A stretch of 48,510 bases of DNA from a virus. The stretch lies in the IMG/VR virus record IMGVR_UViG_3300006802_000144, positions 1 to 48,510 of that record; one strand, given 5' to 3'. Positions 17,593-27,263 of this stretch are shown piece by piece. Each line of letters begins with the position of its first letter. Positions within the stretch are counted from its first letter, which is position 1. The notes under the pieces were generated by a model, which was not told the origin of the DNA, searched no databases, and worked only from the letters and a program-made list of their open reading frames with translations. Made by a program: the position numbers and the translations under genes.

Positions 17593-19421
17593 TGTCGGGC
17601 GTCATCACCGGCCCCGGCGGCTACCAGATTGCGGACAGCGACGGCGACCTGATCGGCGGTCCTTACACCCCTTTGCACGGGTATATCGGCGTCCCTGCCC
17701 CTTATACCGACGTTGTGGACGTAGACGGCACACAGGTTGCGTCGCCGGAATGGTCGATCCTTTCGCAGCTAATCCTTGGCAACCCGAACCTTATCGCCGG
17801 CTTGCAACCGTTCTTTGTTGTCGAGATCGAGGCGTCCCGTCCGGGTGCGGTGGAAGACCCGGCTTATGGCTGGGGATCGGCGCCGTGGGGTGACATTTCG
17901 CTTGAGGCGATGGCGGCGGAAGAAACCATCACCATTCGCGCGTCCGACCTTGGCTACCACACGGAAAGCCCGGTTTCGGTCTATGCGCCGTTGCTCGCGG
18001 CCGGTCTGACGGTTGATGCGCGCGTGCCGCTATCCCCGGCGCAGGATGGCATTGTGTTCGGCTACGGGACCATCTCACTGATCAACGATGGCCACCAATA
18101 CGACGGCCTCATGGCCATGTGGAACATCGACGGCCGGACGGTGCGGATCAAGTATGGCGTCAAGACGTGGGACGATACGCGCGGCATCTTCCTCGATCCG
18201 GTTTCGGACGATCTGATCACCCTGTTCACGGGCGTTGCCGGGTCGTGGGTGCTGTCTGAGTTCCTTCTGACGATCACCCTACGCGATGCCTCCTACTGGA
18301 TGGACAGGCCCCTACAGCGCAACGCATACGCCGGCACGGGCACGTATGAGGGTGACGCCGAATTGGCCGGCACGCTCAAGCCCAAGACGCGGGGCAAGGC
18401 GTTCAATGTGCCGCTCACGCTGATCGACCGGGACAACCTGATTTACCAATACAACGACGGCCCCGGAACGGTCGTTGCGCTGTATGAGGGTGCCGCGACG
18501 ACGATCACGTTCGGCAGCAACACGACGGACCTATACACCGGCAGCACGACGCCCGGGCAGTATCGCACCGACAACAGCCGTGGCCTGATCCAGCTTGGCC
18601 TGGAACCCGCCGACAACGCGGCGCTCACGGCAACCGTCATCGGCCATTTCCCATCGGCCGGCGAACAACTGATTGCGGCGAACATCGTCCGGTATCTGAT
18701 TGCCGAGGATATGGAACTGCCATCGGAGCTGCTGAACACGGCAACCTTTACGACGGCGGCGACGGATTACGCCTATGAAGCCGGCTGGTATTGGGGGCCG
18801 GACGCTCAGGTGACGGGTGACGCGGCGGCTGGCAGGTGCCTCGCGGCATTCGGCGCCAAGATCGTCCCGGCGGTGGATGGCTCGCTGCGGTGCATCGTCC
18901 TCAAAGCCGTGACGGACGACGAAACCCCGGCGGCGGAATACACCACCGCATCCATCATCGACTGCCCACCGCGCGCACTGCCTGCCGATATCAACCTTCC
19001 GGCCCGACGTATCCGGGTGGCATTCCAGCACAACTACACCGTGCAACAGAATGGCATCCTCGAAAGTGCCACGGCGGCGCACCGGCAGTTCGTCCAACAG
19101 TCCGACCGCTATGCCGTTTGGATCAGCACGACGAACGAAATCGCCTATGCCAACGCGGGTGATATCGCCCCGTTCGGCGGCGGACTGACGACCGAGGCGG
19201 ATGCTCAGGAAGTGGCCAACCGTTACGGCGCATTGCTCGGCGCGCGGCGGTGGTTGTTCGATATCCAGATGCCATTGGTTGAAGCGGTAGAGCGCGAATT
19301 TGGCGAGGTCGCGTTCGTGACCTACCCCAACCACGCCATGAACACGGGCGCGCGGATGCGGATCGTAGGGCGCAGCATCGACACGCAACAATTGTCCATG
19401 ACCCTGACGGTGCTGGTATGA
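17592..19421 (+). CDS. Distal tail / tail-tip structural protein
   Basis: 609 aa directly after the tape measure (TAATG). The sequence is beta-rich with aromatic repeats: YGWGSAPWGDISLEAMAAEE, GYGTISLINDGHQYDG, WNIDGRTVRIKYGVKTWDD, YWMDRPLQRNAYAG. The C-terminal half has AGWYWGPDAQVTGDAAAGR and ADAQEVANRYGALLGARRW, reminiscent of baseplate-hub modules that bind the tape measure end. No enzymatic motif is seen. Position says distal tail or hub protein; exact role is not established. Confidence 0.75.
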   Translation: MSGVITGPGGYQIADSDGDLIGGPYTPLHGYIGVPAPYTDVVDVDGTQVASPEWSILSQLILGNPNLIAGLQPFFVVEIEASRPGAVEDPAYGWGSAPWGDISLEAMAAEETITIRASDLGYHTESPVSVYAPLLAAGLTVDARVPLSPAQDGIVFGYGTISLINDGHQYDGLMAMWNIDGRTVRIKYGVKTWDDTRGIFLDPVSDDLITLFTGVAGSWVLSEFLLTITLRDASYWMDRPLQRNAYAGTGTYEGDAELAGTLKPKTRGKAFNVPLTLIDRDNLIYQYNDGPGTVVALYEGAATTITFGSNTTDLYTGSTTPGQYRTDNSRGLIQLGLEPADNAALTATVIGHFPSAGEQLIAANIVRYLIAEDMELPSELLNTATFTTAATDYAYEAGWYWGPDAQVTGDAAAGRCLAAFGAKIVPAVDGSLRCIVLKAVTDDETPAAEYTTASIIDCPPRALPADINLPARRIRVAFQHNYTVQQNGILESATAAHRQFVQQSDRYAVWISTTNEIAYANAGDIAPFGGGLTTEADAQEVANRYGALLGARRWLFDIQMPLVEAVEREFGEVAFVTYPNHAMNTGARMRIVGRSIDTQQLSMTLTVLV

Positions 19422-20194
19422 CGCAAACCCTATTGGCATGGACCAACCTCGCGAAGTTGGCGACGGCTTCGGCCACGCCGACGGAAACCGGGCTGCCGGT
19501 TGAAAACACGATCAACGATATCGGCGCTCCATCAACCGCCTGGCAGTCGGCGGCGGGCACAACGACCGCGACGTTGACTTACACACTGGACGATCCGGGT
19601 TCGTCGGTGCGGGTGATTGCGCTGTTCCGAACCAACCTGACGGACCAAGCGCAAATCACGGCAACGATTACCCTGTCCAGCGTCGAGACATGGACCTACA
19701 CGCTCGCGGGTCCGGTGACAGGCTACGGGCAAGTCATCTTCATCCCGCCCACGGCCCAAAGCGCGGATAGCGTGGCGATCGAGATTGAGGACGCTGGAAA
19801 TCCTGACGGCTATCTCAATATCCCGTTGGTATTCATCGGTTCGGCATGGCTCCCAACATGGTCCGCGTCTCCCGCATCGGCGGACAATTGGGCACCCGAG
19901 GTCAACCGCCAAGTCACGCGCGGCGGGCAGGTGTATCAAACGTCCCTGTCCAATCCCCGAACCTTCGCTTTCGAGTTCGGCGCCGTAGACCCTGACGAGA
20001 CATACGCCGCCGCACGGGAAATCGGCCGGCTCGCAAGTATGGGCATCAACGTCCTGTTCATCCCGAATGCCGAGGGCGCCTACGTCAAACAGGACGCCAT
20101 CTTCGGCATCGTCTCAGGCGTCAAGCCATACGGCTACCTGCCCGGCCCCGGCGGCGTCCGGACATGGGGCGCAACGATTACAGAGAGGCTCTGA
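19418..20194 (+). CDS. Tail-associated protein, unknown
   Basis: 258 aa, ATGA overlap with the previous gene. Beta-sandwich character (TTTATLTYTLDDPGSSVRVI ALF; SADSVAIEIEDAGNPDGYLN), resembling discoidin/carbohydrate-binding folds in the N-terminal ~150 residues (an approximate impression). The C-terminal part has TRGGQVYQTSLSNPRTFAFE FG and a helical REIGRLASMGINVLFIPN segment, close to phage proteins that sit at the tail tip before the fibres. Function is unassigned. Confidence 0.68.
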   Translation: MTQTLLAWTNLAKLATASATPTETGLPVENTINDIGAPSTAWQSAAGTTTATLTYTLDDPGSSVRVIALFRTNLTDQAQITATITLSSVETWTYTLAGPVTGYGQVIFIPPTAQSADSVAIEIEDAGNPDGYLNIPLVFIGSAWLPTWSASPASADNWAPEVNRQVTRGGQVYQTSLSNPRTFAFEFGAVDPDETYAAAREIGRLASMGINVLFIPNAEGAYVKQDAIFGIVSGVKPYGYLPGPGGVRTWGATITERL

Positions 20195-20877
20195 TGGCTG
20201 CTATCACCTTCGCCCCGATGGCGGCTCAAACGTGCGCCGCTCCGTCCGACGACGCCACGATCAATCTTGGGTCGGCGCTCGCGGGTAGGTCTACGTTCCG
20301 CACGCATCTCGTGACCGGGACGACCATGGGATACGAGATCACGGATGGCACCTATTGGGAGGAAGGATACGGCGTGCTCACGCATGGCGCGCCCGATACC
20401 CTAGCCCGATCGACCGTTACGCGTAACAGTTCTGGCACCACGGATCGGATCGTGTTCCCAGGTGCCGCAACGGTCATCTCGTTTCCGCCATCCACGAAAA
20501 TTATCGTCCTAGACACGGCGGACGCAGCGGCGTTCCCCGGCACCGTGTCGGCGAGCAATGGCACGACCGGAACGAACGTCGTGAACTTCTCGCAGTTTGC
20601 CCAATCCAAGGCTGCGGATGGTTATGTGACGCTCCCCGGCGGGATCAAGCTGCAATGGGGATCGGAAAGCGTCACCCTGTCCGGCAACGCCGCGACGGTC
20701 GCGTTTCCGTCTTCCTTCGCCAGCTTCTATACGCTGGTTGTCTGCAACGGTGCGGCGCCTTCGTCGCAGGATCACGTCAACGTGACCGGGCAGAACGCGG
20801 ATGAATTTGTGATCAATGTCCCTGACCAAGCAACCGGCACCTACGTCGTCAATTATTTCGCCATCGGAGCGGCCTAA
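20194..20877 (+). CDS. Tail fibre protein (gp53-like C-terminus)
   Basis: 227 aa, TGATG overlap with the previous stop; upstream in-frame starts are rejected because they would overlap 30 nt more. The N-terminal region has DGTYWEEGYGVLTHGAPDTL, ARSTVTRNSSGTTDRIVFPG and ATVISFPPSTKIIVLDT, the common N-terminal tail-attachment domain of alphaproteobacterial phage fibres. The C-terminal ~100 residues (DGYVTLPGGIKLQWGSESVT ... VTGQNADEFVIN) match the gp53-like fibre head domain (L-P-G-G-I/L-xx-Q-W-G). It probably contacts the host surface. Confidence 0.82.
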   Translation: MAAITFAPMAAQTCAAPSDDATINLGSALAGRSTFRTHLVTGTTMGYEITDGTYWEEGYGVLTHGAPDTLARSTVTRNSSGTTDRIVFPGAATVISFPPSTKIIVLDTADAAAFPGTVSASNGTTGTNVVNFSQFAQSKAADGYVTLPGGIKLQWGSESVTLSGNAATVAFPSSFASFYTLVVCNGAAPSSQDHVNVTGQNADEFVINVPDQATGTYVVNYFAIGAA

Positions 20878-23800
20878 TGAGCATCCCAACCGAGATTGCC
20901 CAGCTTCCGACAATCGACACGGTTCAATCAACCACGCGGTTGCTGGTGCAGGATGGCGTCACTGGCACGCCTTACCAACAAACCACGGTTGGTGCTGTAT
21001 TCCTCGACCTGATTGACGAAATCGGAACCGGCACCGTCGTTGCTGGCGACGTTCTGATTTCCGGCGGCACCGCTGATCTGGATTTGCTGATTGCGGCGGA
21101 AGGCACCATTACCGACGCCACGATCATTGGCGGGACCGGCACGTTCGCCACCGGCTCCATCGCCACGCTTGCGGTTCCTGGCACGCTCACGGTCGGACTG
21201 GCGGCGGCAACGACCATCAACGCCGGCACCGTGGATATTTCCAGCGGCAAGGCCACGCTCGCCACGGCGGTTATCACCACAGGAACGGTCGGGACGCTCA
21301 CCAGCACGACCATCAATTCCGGCACCGTCACCGTCACCACTGGCACCGTCACCGCGCTTTCCGCGTCGACGCTGGGTGTGTCCGGCACCGCGACAGTGGG
21401 GCATGTGATCGGCACCACGGGAACGATCACGACTGGCACCGTTGGCACACTAACCAGCACCACCGGAACCATCGCGGCCCTCACGGCAACCACGGCCACC
21501 TTAGGGACGTTGGTAGCCAATGCCGGCACCGTGACGCTCGGGAAGGGGACGGTCACCGATCTGGCGTCTACCACTCTCGCGGCCAGTGGAACCGCCACCA
21601 TCGGCCACCTGGCGGCCACCACCAGCACCGTGGGCACGCTTATCGCCAACGCGGGCACGGTCACGCTCGCCAAAGGCACCATCACCGATCTGGCGACCGG
21701 CACGGTATCGGTATCCGGCACCGCCACCATTGCCAACATCGCCGGGACCGTCATCAACGCGGGAACGATCACGTCATCCGGCGCGGTGTCGGGTGCGACT
21801 GGCACGTTCACCACGGGTTCGGTTCCGACGCTGACCGTGTCCGGCACCGTAACCGCTGGCCATGTCGCGGCTACCAAGGCGACGGTCGGCGTCAGTTCCA
21901 TCCAGGACAGCACGGGCGTTAACCCGTTTGAGTGGTGCGTCAGGAATGAAGATAGAGAGATCATTCTTGGAGCCGACAAGGATACGTTGTTCGGGAATAG
22001 CGGTCGCTTCAAAGGCGATGTGACGATCCTAGGCGAGCTTCTCACGCCGAACGCCAATGCCTCCCCAGGCGTTCCAGAATACGCCTATAGCGTCGCCAAT
22101 TCCGGTGCGGTCGGTGACGGGGTTGAGGCATGGTTTTACATGACGTGGAGCAGCGCATCTGCGACATTCACCGCCTATCGCTACCGAGGCGCTTGCACGA
22201 TTGGCGCTGGTAGCAAGACGCTCACTATCGCGATCACACAGAACGATGGTGTTGCGTTCCAACGCGGGATTGACGAAGGACGGTCAATCGCTATCGCTGG
22301 CGCCGGCACGGCCGGTGGCAATCATGTGTCAACGATCGTGTCCGTCCTGGATGGGACGACTGTCACAATTGCCGATGCCGCCGTAACCGCTCTGTCAGCT
22401 TCAACGCAGAATGTCATCTGGCCCGCTTTTTCGGCTGATGATGTAGACAAGTCTTTTTGGATAGACCAGGTGGGGCTGCGGACGTATTGGGTCGGGACGT
22501 CGACCTACACTGACACGACGGACACCTATCCCCAACGGGCACTGCTCGCCATTGTTGACGCTTATGTGTCGCCGTTTTCGCTCACACTCGACCGTGCTCT
22601 GACAGGCGCGGCAACGGCGTTGGTCAAGCACGTTGTGCTGGGCACGGACAATTCGCAGGCTATCGCGGATGCCGGGAATGCCATGGCGGCGCTTGGCAAG
22701 TCCTCCCTTTGGTTTCCGGGAAACGGCATCTATTGCGCGTTCCGCAGGATATCCGGGTCGTCCGAAGACCCGACAAATCTCTTGTTTCAACAGGTGGACA
22801 ACACGCTAGGAGAGGCGAACGAACAGCAGTCCGCCGAGCGTGATGCAGTATGGCTGACGGGCAACGCCCGGTTTTTCAGCACGGATACAAGCGGGCGCAA
22901 GAGCTACAATAGGATTGCTCCGGTTGATGCTCCATCGCCCTATCCACCAACGGCTGGCGTTCGCGGCGCCAAGCACATGCCGGCATGGGCGGCGGAAGAC
23001 ACGCCGATCTACATGAACCTAGGCGACAGCATCGGCACTTACGATCCTAGCCAGCAAAATCAGGCTCAGACCGAGGCGACGCTCCTCGAAAACGCGTTGT
23101 TGATGTCCAATCCGGACAAGTCCATCACCATCCTCCATCGTTCCATGGGTGGTGGGACGTGGGGGGAACTGGCGTGCGACACGAACACGCGCGGTGCCAG
23201 CATTGATGATCGGTATCCGTGGTTCACGAATACAAGTGCATCTTGGCTTAGCTATGCAACGAACGCGTCGCCGGTTCCTGACACTTTCGGCATTCCGCAG
23301 CATGTCCTGAATGATGCGACAGGGTGGCATCCGATCCATATGTTTTCGGTCATCAATCGTCTACGGGCGTTGACGACCAGAGAGGGTAACGCGCCGGATA
23401 TCCTCCTTCATACATCCCCCCATGTTGTCTATGCGCTTGGCGTTCCCGGCCAAAATCAAGGCTTGGAAATGATGGAGCTATACGCGGGCTACGCGCGCGG
23501 ACTATCGGCCAAGTATGGCTATGGCCTGATTGACATTGAAGGCCGGGCCATGGCCACGCAGTGGGGCTTTGATCCTGGCCGGCTGTGGTTGCGCCGCATC
23601 CCGACGTGGAGCCATGCCCTAGCGACTACCACGCCTGCCGTAATCCCGACGCGGTGCCGTGCATGGCGAGGGCGGTTGCAGTTCACGGGCGCCGATGGTG
23701 CCACGGTATGGGACGCCATCGGCAAGTTGCGGATCGGGCTATCGGCGCGGCCGGATAACTACCTGGAAATCTGTGTCAATAGCTCAGGATATCTCACGAC

Positions 23801-24734
23801 GTTCGTGCAGTCGTGGGGCCGCTCCGTCGAAAGCACGGTCAGCATCACCAACGGAGCAACCACACTCGTCAGCAACGGCCAGACAGCTATCACGGACGAT
23901 ATCGCATGGTCGCTCCGCCGCACGGGGTGTGTGATCGGGTCGTCCGGAACCGCGCCTCTTTCCAGCGCCTACGATGGGAAGTGCCTGCTATGGCCAGGAA
24001 CGGATTATGGATCGCAGCCGCAACGGACATTCATTGAGAAGGTGATTAACGACCACACCGCGCGTGTGGACGATACAGGACCCGTCGTTCAGAGCAACTA
24101 CAGCGCCAACGCGACCGTCTACATCGGTGGAATGCTGTTTGTGGTGCATGACGCGCACGCGAAGTCGGATATCATCATCACTGATGGTTCCGGCAACATC
24201 CACAAGACCAAGATCGTCGGCTTCACGGACCGCAACACGGTGACGCTGCAAGACGCATGGCCATACACGACGCTATCCAGTGCGACGGCGACCATCTGGG
24301 TTGGGCACATTGCCGAGGACACCGCAACATCGACCATCGACGCCTACAATGATGCGGGCGCTGATCCAGTCCTAGAGTTCTCTGTCTTGGGCAACCACGT
24401 GTTGGTCCGCTACGTTGTCGGTTCGATCTTGGATGAGGGAAATATGTGGCCGGTAGAACCGGCGGTCCTATTCAACAAGGTCACCATTCGCGGGGGCGGT
24501 CCCTTCTTGCCCAAGGTCGAATGCACCGGGGCGGGCCTAACGGTTGAAATGGGCAATATGTGGGTCGATGAGGACATGTTGTTCAAGCCCGGCGCCACCC
24601 GTCGTGTTCTCAGGGGATCGCCGGATAGCACGGCATCATCGCAATGGGGTGGACAGGCCAGCCATGCCGCCGGGCCGTGGGCTGAGCTTGTATATCGTCC
24701 AGTGTATGACGCTCAAAACTTCGCGGCGGGTTGA
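20877..24734 (+). CDS. Long tail fibre/tailspike with GT-rich repeats and SGNH-like region
   Basis: 1285 aa. Residues 1-45 form an attachment segment (QSTTRLLVQDGVTGTPYQQT) that recurs in the glycine-rich fibre gene downstream. Residues ~70-340 are a repetitive, Thr/Gly/Val-rich shaft made of units such as TLxxSGTATxxH and NAGTVTLxxGTxT. Around 405, VANSGAVGDGVEAWF resembles the start of pectate-lyase-like beta-helix spikes. Around 713-890 there is an SGNH-hydrolase-like segment: MNLGDSIGTY (nucleophile block), SMGGGTWGE, and GLIDIEGRAMATQWG; the usual Asp-x-x-His end motif is not clear. The C-terminus is another jelly-roll-like region. A polysaccharide deacetylase or esterase spike is inferred. 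Confidence 0.8.
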   Translation: MSIPTEIAQLPTIDTVQSTTRLLVQDGVTGTPYQQTTVGAVFLDLIDEIGTGTVVAGDVLISGGTADLDLLIAAEGTITDATIIGGTGTFATGSIATLAVPGTLTVGLAAATTINAGTVDISSGKATLATAVITTGTVGTLTSTTINSGTVTVTTGTVTALSASTLGVSGTATVGHVIGTTGTITTGTVGTLTSTTGTIAALTATTATLGTLVANAGTVTLGKGTVTDLASTTLAASGTATIGHLAATTSTVGTLIANAGTVTLAKGTITDLATGTVSVSGTATIANIAGTVINAGTITSSGAVSGATGTFTTGSVPTLTVSGTVTAGHVAATKATVGVSSIQDSTGVNPFEWCVRNEDREIILGADKDTLFGNSGRFKGDVTILGELLTPNANASPGVPEYAYSVANSGAVGDGVEAWFYMTWSSASATFTAYRYRGACTIGAGSKTLTIAITQNDGVAFQRGIDEGRSIAIAGAGTAGGNHVSTIVSVLDGTTVTIADAAVTALSASTQNVIWPAFSADDVDKSFWIDQVGLRTYWVGTSTYTDTTDTYPQRALLAIVDAYVSPFSLTLDRALTGAATALVKHVVLGTDNSQAIADAGNAMAALGKSSLWFPGNGIYCAFRRISGSSEDPTNLLFQQVDNTLGEANEQQSAERDAVWLTGNARFFSTDTSGRKSYNRIAPVDAPSPYPPTAGVRGAKHMPAWAAEDTPIYMNLGDSIGTYDPSQQNQAQTEATLLENALLMSNPDKSITILHRSMGGGTWGELACDTNTRGASIDDRYPWFTNTSASWLSYATNASPVPDTFGIPQHVLNDATGWHPIHMFSVINRLRALTTREGNAPDILLHTSPHVVYALGVPGQNQGLEMMELYAGYARGLSAKYGYGLIDIEGRAMATQWGFDPGRLWLRRIPTWSHALATTTPAVIPTRCRAWRGRLQFTGADGATVWDAIGKLRIGLSARPDNYLEICVNSSGYLTTFVQSWGRSVESTVSITNGATTLVSNGQTAITDDIAWSLRRTGCVIGSSGTAPLSSAYDGKCLLWPGTDYGSQPQRTFIEKVINDHTARVDDTGPVVQSNYSANATVYIGGMLFVVHDAHAKSDIIITDGSGNIHKTKIVGFTDRNTVTLQDAWPYTTLSSATATIWVGHIAEDTATSTIDAYNDAGADPVLEFSVLGNHVLVRYVVGSILDEGNMWPVEPAVLFNKVTIRGGGPFLPKVECTGAGLTVEMGNMWVDEDMLFKPGATRRVLRGSPDSTASSQWGGQASHAAGPWAELVYRPVYDAQNFAAG

Positions 24735-24737
24735 ATT

Positions 24738-25478
24738 ATGGGATCAGAGATTATCGTTGATGGTTTGGTATCGGACGACCCGATTGCCATTATCCCGCCG
24801 ACCATATCCGGGCTGATTATCTGGGCCTATTTCGGGTCGATCTTTTCCAGCGATAACACGAACCTTGCGCCCGGCGGCGCTGCGTTTGCTAACGTCGGGA
24901 GCGGCCCCGAAGCGATCAAGGAAAATTACATCCGGTGCTGGTATAACGCCGCTATTCGTTCCGGCTGGAATAGATATTATGACGGCTCCGACACCGCCAT
25001 AACGATCGTTGCGGTTGGTCGGACGACTGGCAGTTCGGCCGCGACACAGGCCCTATGCGGTGACGCGGCGTTGTATATCACCCCGAAGGAAATTGAGCTT
25101 GCAAACGGTAACGTCCCGTCTGTGTCAAGCAAACGAGCGGCGACGGCTGATCCATATTTGACTGTGACCACAACGCTGGGATGGCGTGCCTATGCCTTGA
25201 CCGAACCTGCGGCCGGCGTGTCGGGAACGTCTTACATCATGGACCTGACTGCGGACACGGAGGCAACGAAGGTTGATACCGGGGTTAGCTCAACTCCGGG
25301 TGCCGACAATTACATTTCGTTCGGCACAGTCAATGGGAACTCTACCGGCTCGCGACGGATGGAGATTGCGGCGGCGGTTGTTGTTGCCGGATCACAACTG
25401 AGCAAGGCCACGATCACGGCGGACATCATGCCAGCATTGCGGTCCACTTTGGCGCTTCGCGGTATCACTGGAGTCTAA
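24738..25478 (+). CDS. Putative tail/fibre-associated protein
   Basis: 246 aa. Opens with MGSEIIVDGLVSDDPIAIIP and a hydrophobic GLIIWAYFGSIF; later IRCWYNAAIRSGWNRYYDGS, ITIVAVGRTTGSS and YIMDLTADTEATKVDTG. The alternation of short strands and the Asp/Thr-rich loops look like a LamG/ConA-type beta-sandwich found in phage receptor-binding genes. It sits between two fibre genes with 3-nt and 1-nt gaps, so a receptor-binding or chaperone role is reasonable but unproven. Confidence 0.65.
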   Translation: MGSEIIVDGLVSDDPIAIIPPTISGLIIWAYFGSIFSSDNTNLAPGGAAFANVGSGPEAIKENYIRCWYNAAIRSGWNRYYDGSDTAITIVAVGRTTGSSAATQALCGDAALYITPKEIELANGNVPSVSSKRAATADPYLTVTTTLGWRAYALTEPAAGVSGTSYIMDLTADTEATKVDTGVSSTPGADNYISFGTVNGNSTGSRRMEIAAAVVVAGSQLSKATITADIMPALRSTLALRGITGV

Positions 25479-25479
25479 C

Positions 25480-26532
25480 ATGCCACGCAAGCAAATTGTC
25501 CAGTTTGACGCCGCTGTATCCATTGCGTCGACTGACCGGCTTCTATTGCAGCAAGGTGCAGTGGGGACGGAGTTTACCCATGCCACCGTCTCGCAACTCC
25601 TAGCGGGCGGATTGGCTGCGACATTCGCGGTCCCGAAAGTTACCGTGTTCACCACCGACGGCACGTTCACAAAGGACCCGTCAGCGAAATTCATGGATGT
25701 CTATGTTTGCGGCGGCGGCGGTGGTGGTGGTGGCGGGGCTAGAGGACCGGCCGCCACGGCGAAGCCTGGGGGCGCTGGCGGCGGCGGCGCTGCGTTCAAA
25801 GCCCGGCGGTTCCGGGCTTCGGACATCACGTCGCCGGTCACCGTCACGATCGGCCTGGGCGGAACGGCAGGGACGGCAGCTGGCGCGGACGATACCGTCG
25901 GGGGGAATGGCGGGCAGGGAGGCACGACGACGTTCGGCTCGCACATCACTGCGCATGGAGGTGGGGGAGGTGGCGGGGGGCAGATCACCGCGACCACATC
26001 GGGTGGCGGCGGGGCTGCGGGGATGACCGGGTCCGGTGGTTCGTCGACGGGCGTCACCGGCGGCTCCGCTGGCACCTCGTTCGGCACGGCAGGCAGCACC
26101 GGCAGCATTCCCGCCTCGGTGGCAACCGGAGGGGTGGGTAATGGTGGGTCGGGTTGCGCGGCGACGGGCGTAGCATCTGCCGGGTCGCTTTGCCATAGCG
26201 GCGGGCCGGGTGGCGGGTCCGGCGGCGGGGTATCATCCGCCGACGCGGCCAACAATGGTGGCAATGGCCAAAGGTCAGCGGTCTTCGCAAATTCCACCAC
26301 CGCTGCTGGGGGCACGTCCGGAACGCCAGATGGCGGCACCGTCGCTGCCGACTCGCCCCTTTATCCGGGATTCTCTGGCGCGGGTGGCTATGGTTCGGCT
26401 GCGGCGGGTGGCAATGGCGGCGCGGGCACCCAAGGCGGCGGTGGTGGCGGCGGCGGAACCTGCAACAACACCGGAACAGCCGGGACCGGCGGTCTTGGCG
26501 GCAAGGGCTTCTGCGTAGTCTTTGAGTGGTGA
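25480..26532 (+). CDS. Glycine-rich tail fibre protein
   Basis: 350 aa. Residues 1-45 (SIASTDRLLLQQGAVGTEFT) are similar to the N-terminus of the 1285-aa fibre, suggesting a shared attachment domain. VTVFTTDGTFTKDPSAKFMD VYVCGGGGGGGGG is the typical entry of the Gly-rich fibre domain (V.T..GT.T.p). The rest is made of GGxG repeats that form a polyglycine-II sandwich in phage receptor-binding proteins such as S16 gp38. The nucleotide composition here is very G-rich. It ends in LGGKGFCVVFEW, the usual closing strand. Likely a second adhesin or a fibre-tip adhesin. Confidence 0.8.
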   Translation: MPRKQIVQFDAAVSIASTDRLLLQQGAVGTEFTHATVSQLLAGGLAATFAVPKVTVFTTDGTFTKDPSAKFMDVYVCGGGGGGGGGARGPAATAKPGGAGGGGAAFKARRFRASDITSPVTVTIGLGGTAGTAAGADDTVGGNGGQGGTTTFGSHITAHGGGGGGGGQITATTSGGGGAAGMTGSGGSSTGVTGGSAGTSFGTAGSTGSIPASVATGGVGNGGSGCAATGVASAGSLCHSGGPGGGSGGGVSSADAANNGGNGQRSAVFANSTTAAGGTSGTPDGGTVAADSPLYPGFSGAGGYGSAAAGGNGGAGTQGGGGGGGGTCNNTGTAGTGGLGGKGFCVVFEW

Positions 26533-26542
26533 GGAAATCCTG

Positions 26543-26734
26543 ATGGAACTGCAAGAAATAGCCGACCTGTTCGGCTGGGCTGAATACCTCGCGGTCGTGT
26601 GCGGCGTCGCTGCGATCCTGGCCGCGTTCGCACCGCCGGCAACCGAGGCATCCCCCGCGTGGTGGCGGCAGGTTCGGACGGTGTTGGATTTGCTGGCGGC
26701 GAATTGGAAGAACGCGCGGAACCGGCGGGTATGA
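26543..26734 (+). CDS. Small membrane protein, candidate holin
   Basis: 63 aa with GAGGAAA 8 nt upstream of ATG. One membrane segment (YLAVVCGVAAILAAFAPPA) followed by a cytoplasmic-type basic tail (RQVRTVLDLLAANWKNARN). It lies directly before the endolysin and overlaps it in ATGA, the usual place of holins or small lysis proteins. A single-TM holin is possible but homologues of this kind are often unassigned, so the lysis role is inferred from position. Confidence 0.6.
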   Translation: MELQEIADLFGWAEYLAVVCGVAAILAAFAPPATEASPAWWRQVRTVLDLLAANWKNARNRRV

Positions 26735-27204
26735 GCAGCTTCGATCGCGCGCTCCTGTTCGTGCTTGCCCAAGAGGGCGGGTATGTAAACGACCCGGCCG
26801 ACGCAGGCGGAGAAACCCGCTACGGGATCAGCAAGCGCCAATACCCGGCCGAGGATATCCGCAACCTGACCGTGGAACGCGCCCGTGAGCTATATCGGCG
26901 CGACTATTGGGACAAGCACCGCTGCAACGAACTGCCGGCACACATGGCGCTGGCCGTGTTCGATGCGGCGGTAAACGGTGGCGCCCCGATCCGCTGGCTA
27001 CAGATGGCCGTGGGTGCCTCCATCGACGGCGCCATAGGACCTAAGACGATTGCGGCGGCCAATGCCTGCAAGGACAAGCCCAGAGCCGTCCGCGACATGC
27101 TGGCGAGCCGGATGATGTATCTGACCGCGCTTGCCGGATGGTCACGTTATGGTTTGGGATGGACGCGGCGCGTGGTAGACTTGGCGCTGTATCGGATGGA
27201 TTGA
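26731..27204 (+). CDS. Endolysin, GH108-type N-acetylmuramidase
   Basis: 157 aa; degrades host peptidoglycan at the end of infection. FVLAQEGGYVNDPADAGGETRYGIS contains the GH108 catalytic Glu (E15) and the GGxTxyGI core; ARELYRRDYWDKHRCNELP and LAVFDAAVNGGAPIRWLQ follow as in the family, and DGAIGPKTIAAANA is the peptidoglycan-binding-3 segment. No signal peptide, so export depends on a holin. Coupled to the upstream membrane gene by ATGA. Confidence 0.92.
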   Translation: MSSFDRALLFVLAQEGGYVNDPADAGGETRYGISKRQYPAEDIRNLTVERARELYRRDYWDKHRCNELPAHMALAVFDAAVNGGAPIRWLQMAVGASIDGAIGPKTIAAANACKDKPRAVRDMLASRMMYLTALAGWSRYGLGWTRRVVDLALYRMD

Positions 27205-27263
27205 GTAGACCGGCCCGGCGCCAACCGGGACCGGCCGCCGACCCGCCACGACGGAGGTGCGTC

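Noticed and set aside
25681-26841. Several minus-strand Pro-rich ORFs opposite the Gly-rich fibre
   Set aside because: Reverse complement of GGC/GGT codons gives Pro/Ala-rich shadows.
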